In this document: one piece after another, positions 57,297 through 64,000 of the stretch
Layout of the letters: each line of letters starts with the position of its first letter
Numbering within the stretch: the stretch's first letter is position 1
Assembly: GCA_030748775.1 (NCBI GenBank)
Contig: JASMLH010000001.1
Span: 1-64,000, forward strand
Reading direction: 5' to 3'
DNA: 64,000 bases
Origin: Candidatus Thalassarchaeaceae archaeon
GTDB lineage: Archaea > Thermoplasmatota > Poseidoniia > Poseidoniales > Thalassarchaeaceae
The notes under the pieces: model-generated
Told to the model about the DNA's origin: nothing
What the model saw: only the letters and a program-made list of their open reading frames with translations
Database searches by the model: none
Translations under genes and position numbers: made by a program

Positions 57297-58112
57297 TTAT
57301 TCATCAGAATCAATCTGGCTTCTGAAATAGACCGGGATCGGTTTCATCTTATGGGAGTTGGAATTATGGAAACTCTCGAAAATTTCCATGACTTCTCTCT
57401 GCCTTTCAGTCCATTCATCTTTATCCTCGCTATCCATTTCTGCCATGGCCCACTCCAGCTCTTTGTAAGTGGCGCCCATTTGTTCCTCATCGGTCCTACC
57501 ATCCACCCACAGGCCATCAGTAGGAGCCGCCCTTTGGATTTCTTCGACAACCCCCAATTCAGCTCCAAGGGCATAAACCTCAGACTTATTCAGGTCTGCT
57601 ATTGGGGAAATGTCCACGCCCCCATCTCCATATTTCGTGAAAAATCCTACTCCGAAGTCTTCCACTTTGTTTCCAGTTCCTACTACTATCCCCCCAGTAG
57701 AACCTGCGACTGCATAGAGAGTCGTCATGCGCAAGCGTGCACGGGAATTGGCCAGAGCTAGATCTGACAATTCATGTTTCGACATCTCGTCTGCGAAGGT
57801 TTCGAAGGTTCCCGTCAAGTCAACAAGTCTACCCTCGACGTTCTCAAAATTTGTTTTGAGCCACGTGATGTGCTGATTCGATAATTCGTACTGCTCGGGG
57901 TCTTGATGAATTGGCATATTGAGAACAATCGTCGAGAGTCCGGTTCGCGCAGATAGCGTTGAGGAAACAGCCGAATCTATCCCCCCCGATACTCCCACGA
58001 CTAGGGTAGAAATTCCATTATCGTCAGCGTATTCCCTAATCCAGGAAGTAATTTCGTCAGCAAGTACATTCCAATTCTGCACATTCTCACCTACATCAAT
58101 GACAAGCCACAC
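57297..58112 (-). CDS. nadE: NAD+ synthetase
   Basis: LVVGVSGGIDSAVSSTL, GTGNKVEDFGVGFFTKYGDGGVDISPIADLNKSEVYALG. Confidence 0.92.
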   Translation of the reverse strand: MWLVIDVGENVQNWNVLADEITSWIREYADDNGISTLVVGVSGGIDSAVSSTLSARTGLSTIVLNMPIHQDPEQYELSNQHITWLKTNFENVEGRLVDLTGTFETFADEMSKHELSDLALANSRARLRMTTLYAVAGSTGGIVVGTGNKVEDFGVGFFTKYGDGGVDISPIADLNKSEVYALGAELGVVEEIQRAAPTDGLWVDGRTDEEQMGATYKELEWAMAEMDSEDKDEWTERQREVMEIFESFHNSNSHKMKPIPVYFRSQIDSDE

Positions 58113-58776
58113 CGTACTTCTTCAGACGCCAATAATTGTATGGCCAGGGCGTTAGGAATCCTGCCACTAGCATGGGGAGAATCACCCACCAGGTCAGTTT
58201 GGCCCCACCTGTCAAGACTAGGTCAACTACATTCATTGCCGCTTCCATCGAAATCATGGATATTAATGACATACCAATGGCAACTCTGAATGCCTCTCTC
58301 AAAGCCATCTGGGCCGACAGAATTACCGTCTCGAGAGCTATGGATGTCATTATTCCATTGAACATAGCAAGTGCCATGATCATCATGGGTGTCCAACCCG
58401 ATTCAGTGAATACAAACTGGAAAGCAGCGATAGTCCCGAAATCTCCGATACTACAACCAATTAGGCACCATTTTGTATTTTGGGCAGACTGTTTCCATAC
58501 GCTCCTGTCTTTCCAATGGAAGTCTTCGCTCAATCCATCCACGGTGTAACCAATTCCCCTTACTGCACTTGCCAGAGTCTCGCGAGACGCACCCCGGTGC
58601 GACACCAGAGCCGTCCCTACCTCGTGAGACACCTCTGCGGAGGTTACTCCGGATACTCCTTGCAGGGCATCTCTAACCCTCGAAGCGCATCCGTCGCAAG
58701 TCATTCCGCCAACTTCGAGAGACATGGAATCGGACATGGTCATGACCCTGCGTAGCCCGCCTTTGAACCCTTCCAA
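58096..58776 (-). CDS. heavy-metal-associated (HMA) domain fused to DUF4396-like membrane domain
   Basis: LEVGGMTCDGCASRVRDALQGV; C-terminal NTKWCLIGCSIGDFGTIAAFQ...PWPYNYWRLKKYGVACH. Confidence 0.75.
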   Translation of the reverse strand: MEGFKGGLRRVMTMSDSMSLEVGGMTCDGCASRVRDALQGVSGVTSAEVSHEVGTALVSHRGASRETLASAVRGIGYTVDGLSEDFHWKDRSVWKQSAQNTKWCLIGCSIGDFGTIAAFQFVFTESGWTPMMIMALAMFNGIMTSIALETVILSAQMALREAFRVAIGMSLISMISMEAAMNVVDLVLTGGAKLTWWVILPMLVAGFLTPWPYNYWRLKKYGVACH

Positions 58777-58841
58777 TTAGCCGTAGGAGCCCTTCGGGCG
58801 ACCCCCTCAACTTCAAGACGGCACCACAGTTCGACCGCCTG

Positions 58842-61800
58842 ATGGTAGTGCCCACGCCGGCAGGCGACCTCGACCCCGTCGCCCTTGAGACATCCTTGAT
58901 GCAGACCTGGAGCGATGAGAATACATTCGTACAGAGCATAGAGGCACGCCGTGACGGCGCATCCCCATTCACTTTCCTGGAAGGACCCCCCACAGCGAAC
59001 GGAAGGCCAGGAATTCACCACGTGATTTCTCGTCTGTTCAAGGACATGGTATGTCGGTGGAAGACAATGGAGGGGCACATCGTCGAAAGAAAAGGCGGTT
59101 GGGACACCCACGGGCTACCCGTCGAGATTGAAGTACAGAAGCAGTTGGATCTGATGAGTAACGAGGCAATTGAAGCGTTCGGTATGGAGGCTTTCAACCA
59201 GAAGTGCAAGGAAAGCGTCTGGACCTACGAAGAGGCCTGGAGGGAAATGACCGAGAGGATGGCATTTTGGGTTGACATGGACGAGCCGTATGTCACATTG
59301 CATGATGAGTATATCGAGTCGGCCTGGTGGTCCCTAAAGCAAATGTTCGACAAAGGGTTACTGTTCCGAGGCCACAAGGTTCTGCCCTACTGCCCACAGA
59401 CTGGAACTAGTTACTCCACTCACGAGGTCTCACTTGGATACAAAGAGGTCTCCGAACCAGCTGTTTTCGTGAAGTTCAGAATTGAGGGTGATGACGCCTC
59501 TATTCTTGCGTGGACCACTACTCCATGGACGCTGCCTGGAAACGTTGGATTGGCCGTAGGGCCGGAAGTAACATACTGCCGAGTAAGAATCACAGAGCCA
59601 CCGTCCAAAACATGGGAGGGACGCGGCGGAGCGGAGGTAGGAGAAGAGCTGATTCTTGCCAAGGATCTGATTGGAAACGTACTCCGAAATCAGGCAGAGG
59701 TCTTGGAAGAGTTCCCTGGCTCTGAACTAGTTGGTAAGGCATACTTGCCTTTGTTTCCAGGAGCCATCGATCGCGGCGACTCAGATTCAGCCTGGACCGT
59801 AGTCGCTGCTGACTTCGTTACTACGACCGATGGAACTGGCGTGGTTCACACCGCTGTAATGTACGGCGAGGACGACTATAGGCTTGGCATGGAGGTCGGC
59901 TTCCCTGCCCAACACACCGTTGGGATGGACGGTGCGTTCGTTGAGGGGGTTCACGATTCCCTGGATGGGAGATATGTCAAGGATTGCGATGATGATATTA
60001 TCAATTTGTTAGTCGAATCCGGACTTCTATACCGAGAGCACACATACACTCACGACTACCCTCACTGCTGGCGTACAGATCACCCTTTACTGTACTACGC
60101 AATGGACAGTTGGTTCGTAAAAATGACTGCCGTTAGGGATCAGATATTGTCTCACAATTCCAGCGTTGAGTGGGCCCCGGAGTGGACTGGGACAAAGCGA
60201 ATGGGAGAGTGGCTTTCCAACATCAAGGACTGGGCGATAAGCAGGGAGCGATACTGGGGGACCCCCATCCCTGTTTGGATATGCCCGGAATGCGACAATG
60301 AGCACTGCATTGGCAGCATCGAAGAGATGTCTAATATGAAGACAGAATCATCTCCGATGCCACCAGAACTGCACAGGCCCTACGTCGATGATGTCCTACT
60401 GAAATGCCCCTCTGAGGGGTGTTCTGGAGAGATGTCCAGAGAACCTTACGTGATGGACTGCTGGTTCGACTCGGGATGTGCTTCGTTCGCTCAGTGGCAC
60501 TATCCTTTCGAAAATAAGGATAAGTTCGCTGGCTCATTCCCTGTTGACTACATCTGCGAGGCAGTAGATCAAACCAGAGGATGGTTCTATTCCTTGCTTG
60601 CAGTTGCCACTACGGTGTTCGATGAGCCTTGTTTCCGTCGATGCCTTTCACTGGGTCACATTCTCGACAAGGAAGGCAAGAAGATGAGCAAGTCCCGAGG
60701 AAACGTCGTCAATCCGTGGGACCATTTCAACAAGGAGGGCGCAGACTCGATTAGATGGTATATGACTACGCAGAGTGCCCCTTGGTCGCCTACAAACTTT
60801 GATCCAAATGGAGTCAGAGAATCATACGCTAAGATGTTCTTGACACTATGGAATGTATACCGGTTCCACTCCGATTACGCATCACTCGACGATTTCGATC
60901 CATCTAGGGAGGCCGGTTTCGTAGATGTCTCTGATAGGAGCCCCCTGGATAGGTGGATTTTGTCCCGAACCACTGCGATGGCAGACCAATATAACGAGAA
61001 TTTCCACACTTGGGACTTCCACAAAGCTGGCAGAATCCTCGAGGACTTTGTCGTAAACGATCTTTCAAACTGGTATGTCAGAAGATCGCGAAGGAGACTA
61101 TGGGATGAGGATGACAGCACCGACAAGAGGGCATGTCAGCACACCCTGCACGAGGTCCTTCTTGTAGTCTGCAGGCTTATGGCACCAGTATCGCCCTTCA
61201 TGCCAGACGAGATTCATAGGGGTTTGACTGGTACCTCTGCCCACCTTGCAGACTGGCCAACCGGGTCTTCATTGGTTTCCAGATCTCTCCCTACCAGGGA
61301 AAGGGACGTAGAGAAGCAGATGGAATTGGTTAGGTCCCTTGCAGAAGCTGGTAGGAGGACCAGGGTTGAATGCAATCGCCGCCAAAGGCTTCCATGCAGA
61401 ACTGGCTGGATTGTCGGCGGCCCGGATCTCTCCGACTTTCACGATACACTGGCAGAGGAACTCAATGTGGAGAGTCTCGCCACTGAGGAAGACTTGGATG
61501 TATTCCAGCGGATCGTTCTAGAGCCCAATAGGAAGGCCCTGGGCAAAAAGTGCCGGTCCGACCTGCCCGCGGTTCTAGCACAACTTGATCTGGCTGATCC
61601 CGATGCCCTTCTATTGGAGATCGAAGCAGGAATTGCTGCCTTGGCGGGATACGAGATAACGATGGATGATATCGAGATACGAAGGGTCGAGAAAGAAGGA
61701 TTCGCAGCACAGACTCTTTCTTTCGACGAAGGCGATATTTCCATCGTGCTCGACATGGACCTCGATGCTGAATTGCTTTCCAAGGGCCTGGCCAGGGATA

Positions 61801-62024
61801 TAACCCGAAGGGTTCAGGCCAAGCGCAAAGAACTCGATTTAGATGTCGAGTCAACTATCCAACTATCTGTTTGGGTGGACGGACTGGAACTGTCGGATTC
61901 AGATTGGACGCATGTCCAGAGGGAAACAAGAGCAGGCGACGCATCTCTGAACTCTGGAAAACCAGCAGATGGAGCCGAATCATTCGAGGTAGACGGAACC
62001 AGCGTCTCTTTCTTGATTTCTTGA
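58842..62024 (+). CDS. ileS: isoleucyl-tRNA synthetase
   Basis: FLEGPPTANGRPGIHH, VERKGGWDTHGLPVEIEVQKQL, ISRERYWGTPIPVW, KMSKSRGNVVNPWD. Confidence 0.95.
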   Translation: MVVPTPAGDLDPVALETSLMQTWSDENTFVQSIEARRDGASPFTFLEGPPTANGRPGIHHVISRLFKDMVCRWKTMEGHIVERKGGWDTHGLPVEIEVQKQLDLMSNEAIEAFGMEAFNQKCKESVWTYEEAWREMTERMAFWVDMDEPYVTLHDEYIESAWWSLKQMFDKGLLFRGHKVLPYCPQTGTSYSTHEVSLGYKEVSEPAVFVKFRIEGDDASILAWTTTPWTLPGNVGLAVGPEVTYCRVRITEPPSKTWEGRGGAEVGEELILAKDLIGNVLRNQAEVLEEFPGSELVGKAYLPLFPGAIDRGDSDSAWTVVAADFVTTTDGTGVVHTAVMYGEDDYRLGMEVGFPAQHTVGMDGAFVEGVHDSLDGRYVKDCDDDIINLLVESGLLYREHTYTHDYPHCWRTDHPLLYYAMDSWFVKMTAVRDQILSHNSSVEWAPEWTGTKRMGEWLSNIKDWAISRERYWGTPIPVWICPECDNEHCIGSIEEMSNMKTESSPMPPELHRPYVDDVLLKCPSEGCSGEMSREPYVMDCWFDSGCASFAQWHYPFENKDKFAGSFPVDYICEAVDQTRGWFYSLLAVATTVFDEPCFRRCLSLGHILDKEGKKMSKSRGNVVNPWDHFNKEGADSIRWYMTTQSAPWSPTNFDPNGVRESYAKMFLTLWNVYRFHSDYASLDDFDPSREAGFVDVSDRSPLDRWILSRTTAMADQYNENFHTWDFHKAGRILEDFVVNDLSNWYVRRSRRRLWDEDDSTDKRACQHTLHEVLLVVCRLMAPVSPFMPDEIHRGLTGTSAHLADWPTGSSLVSRSLPTRERDVEKQMELVRSLAEAGRRTRVECNRRQRLPCRTGWIVGGPDLSDFHDTLAEELNVESLATEEDLDVFQRIVLEPNRKALGKKCRSDLPAVLAQLDLADPDALLLEIEAGIAALAGYEITMDDIEIRRVEKEGFAAQTLSFDEGDISIVLDMDLDAELLSKGLARDITRRVQAKRKELDLDVESTIQLSVWVDGLELSDSDWTHVQRETRAGDASLNSGKPADGAESFEVDGTSVSFLIS

Positions 62025-62028
62025 CTGA

Positions 62029-63486
62029 TTAGTGATTGTGTCCAGACATGAACTGATCTGCTATCGGCTTGTATGAATTCGGTATCAATAGCTCCACTCC
62101 GAAGAGTGGGTCAGGATCCGAAGAGTCATGGTATGCAATGAAGGACCCCCCATCTGGCAATATGCCCATGCTCGCGAAGTCGAACCTAATGTCGTTCCCT
62201 GCTCCTGAAGTTGAATCCAGATCCCCCAGTCCCAGGTATGTCAGTGTGTCCGGCTCTAGACTTTCCGAGAACTCTCTAACGTGCCAAGCGATATCCACGT
62301 CTGGCCCGTCTGCGCTCTGGAAACGAACATTGAGCACAAACAGGTCATGCTCCCCGTTGGAGTGGAATTCCCACTCCTCTATTTCAGTGGCCTTGTCTGA
62401 GAGGTTGTAGGACTGGTTCTCCCAGCTCTCTCCGCCATCCCAAGATAGCATGTGCTTGAACTCAGTTCCTGATGCAAGAACACAGTGTAGGGCCGTGGAA
62501 GAGTCGAAAGCGCAATACTGCGAAGGCAAGGAAGAACCGTTCATGGTCACCCCTGTCCACCAATTTAACGATGTATCGAGATATGCATCACTACCGTCAA
62601 TGAAGTAATTCGGGAAGTAAAGCCCCCCAGAGGGAACCGGAAAGGCCCTCATTTCCTTGTGAGGCTTCGTATAGTCCCATTCCCTACCGAGGCTATCTGG
62701 ATTGAGATCTACCTCCATTACATCCAGGCTATCGTCCCGATCTGGGAATCCGAAGTAGTCGTAATTCAGGCCATCAGTTGACAACTGCCCCCCTATGTTC
62801 TGGACCTGGTGCCAGAAGTTCGAGATCACAAGGCTACCCCATGGTCCGTTTCCGTACAATCCACCGTTTATTGGGCCCACTATTTCCACTTGCCAGGACC
62901 TATCGTAGAATGGCTCTGGCGTTCGATTGAAGCACCAACTCCACTCCTTATCCGCCGAGTCATAGAAGAATGCGTAGAACTGGTCCACTCCGCTAGTGCT
63001 GGGGTAAGGGAACCACCCCATTGAGATCAGATCACCATTTGTTGCTTGCACAATGCTGCCTTCTCCAAGGCCCTCCTGCCCTGGGACCGTAGGCTTGGGC
63101 TCCATGCAACCAAATTGGGAGAATATTGTCGGCAGGTACTCCTGCCAAGTATGCCCCCTGTCTTCAGACCAGGTGGGGTATTCCCCTCCAAAGTTTAGAA
63201 TCCAGCCTTCTTTGGTAGCTGCGAGATAGTGTTCACAGCAGTTCCCACCATGCTCGTTTCCGTATACTGACCATGAGGAGTTCCCCCAAGTCTCATTTTC
63301 CCATGGGTGGGATACGGTGAAGTTCCTTGCATCATCATAGCTGCTAGGTGGGTCGATAAGGTAGTACTCTTTGTCCCAATCAGGACCTTTCTCGTCAGAC
63401 TGGCTTTTCTCAACACAACCGGACATTAGCATGATTGTCGAAATAGCAATTGCTGCCAGTGTCCGGCTTGTTCTAACGGCCTGCAC
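62029..63486 (-). CDS. predicted lipoprotein with BNR/sialidase-like features
   Basis: AIAISTIMLMSGC lipobox; repeated 'WSEDRGHTW' and 'SWDGGESWENQ' BNR-like motifs. Confidence 0.65.
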   Translation of the reverse strand: MQAVRTSRTLAAIAISTIMLMSGCVEKSQSDEKGPDWDKEYYLIDPPSSYDDARNFTVSHPWENETWGNSSWSVYGNEHGGNCCEHYLAATKEGWILNFGGEYPTWSEDRGHTWQEYLPTIFSQFGCMEPKPTVPGQEGLGEGSIVQATNGDLISMGWFPYPSTSGVDQFYAFFYDSADKEWSWCFNRTPEPFYDRSWQVEIVGPINGGLYGNGPWGSLVISNFWHQVQNIGGQLSTDGLNYDYFGFPDRDDSLDVMEVDLNPDSLGREWDYTKPHKEMRAFPVPSGGLYFPNYFIDGSDAYLDTSLNWWTGVTMNGSSLPSQYCAFDSSTALHCVLASGTEFKHMLSWDGGESWENQSYNLSDKATEIEEWEFHSNGEHDLFVLNVRFQSADGPDVDIAWHVREFSESLEPDTLTYLGLGDLDSTSGAGNDIRFDFASMGILPDGGSFIAYHDSSDPDPLFGVELLIPNSYKPIADQFMSGHNH

Positions 63487-63532
63487 GAACTCCCGCAGAT
63501 ATGGGGCTTTATCGCACTTTCATACAACAGTG

Positions 63533-63997
63533 CTATTCTAATCTCCAAGTAGGGCCTTCGGGACCGTCTTCCACAATGACGCCGATGGCTGACAACTCTT
63601 CTCTTATTTCGTCCGCCCTTGGCCAGTCTTTTGCCTCTCTAGCAGAGTCTCTTTCTGAGAGTAGAGACTCTACTTGACTTGCGAGATTACTACGCATCGA
63701 TTCTCCTTCGGCCTGTGCTGCTCTGACCGCGTCTGTGTCTGGCAGTAGGCCGAGTAGGGTTCCGGCGAATTCATTGAGCCATCCGACGCTCGCAGCGACG
63801 AGCCCTGGATCGGCACCGGAGTCGAGCAGGGCTCGTAACTCGCGAACCACAGTTTGAACTTCGACCATTGCGGTTCTAGTGTTGAAATCGTCATCCATCC
63901 CGGCTGTAAACCGCTCAGCGGCCGTCTCGAGGTTATTGTGCCCCCCCCATTCGCCTATTTCCGCCGCCACCAGCGCCTTGCCATAGACTTCCATCAT
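63533..63997 (-). CDS. cysS: cysteinyl-tRNA synthetase, C-terminal part (5' end beyond window)
   Basis: AERFTAGMDDDFNTRTAMVEV and RDSAREAKDWPRADEIREELSAIGVIVEDGPEGPTWRL. Confidence 0.88.
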   Translation of the reverse strand: MMEVYGKALVAAEIGEWGGHNNLETAAERFTAGMDDDFNTRTAMVEVQTVVRELRALLDSGADPGLVAASVGWLNEFAGTLLGLLPDTDAVRAAQAEGESMRSNLASQVESLLSERDSAREAKDWPRADEIREELSAIGVIVEDGPEGPTWRLE

Positions 63998-64000
63998 GCG

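Noticed and set aside
58480-59111. ORFs overlapping the HMA-DUF4396 and IleRS start regions
   Set aside because: Antisense or alternate frames of confidently identified proteins.

Overview
The window looks like an archaeal chromosome segment, most likely a marine Euryarchaeota/Poseidoniia (MG-II-like) lineage; the taxonomy is inferred from gene content only. It is densely coding. I found no CRISPR array, rRNA, transposase or prophage. Recognisable modules: a 3'-truncated Gar1 gene at the left edge that the ORF track misses; a PhnD-PhnC-PhnE-type ABC importer behind paired palindromes; a bacterial-type GpsA; two tandem tRNA-Leu genes; a ~2,180-aa secreted subtilase with two blocks of seven RCC1-like repeats plus thrombospondin-3-like Ca-binding repeats; an ABC/FtsX module; exonuclease III; an archaeal shikimate block (ADH synthase, DHQ synthase II, GHMP shikimate kinase, chorismate synthase); a MoxR/DUF58/DUF4350-like cluster; a molybdenum hydroxylase operon (S, L, M subunits, XdhC, MocA-like, HTH regulator) whose FAD subunit has a Cys-rich 4-hydroxybenzoyl-CoA-reductase-like loop; a ZIP transporter and a Na/Ca exchanger; a fused alpha/beta 2-oxoacid dehydrogenase E1 with an N-terminal zinc ribbon behind an iterated-motif promoter; ThiF/rhodanese, TrxB and GYD proteins; a riboflavin cluster; a GHMP sugar kinase; a single 1,317-aa ORF fusing a secreted subtilase to an AmpG-like MFS permease; a membrane pyrophosphatase; NadE; an HMA-DUF4396-like protein; IleRS; and a 3' fragment of CysRS. 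The strongest candidates for something undescribed are the protease-permease fusion, the 7+7 RCC1 protease with a Shine-Dalgarno-sequestering hairpin, and several promoter-embedded inverted or iterated repeats.
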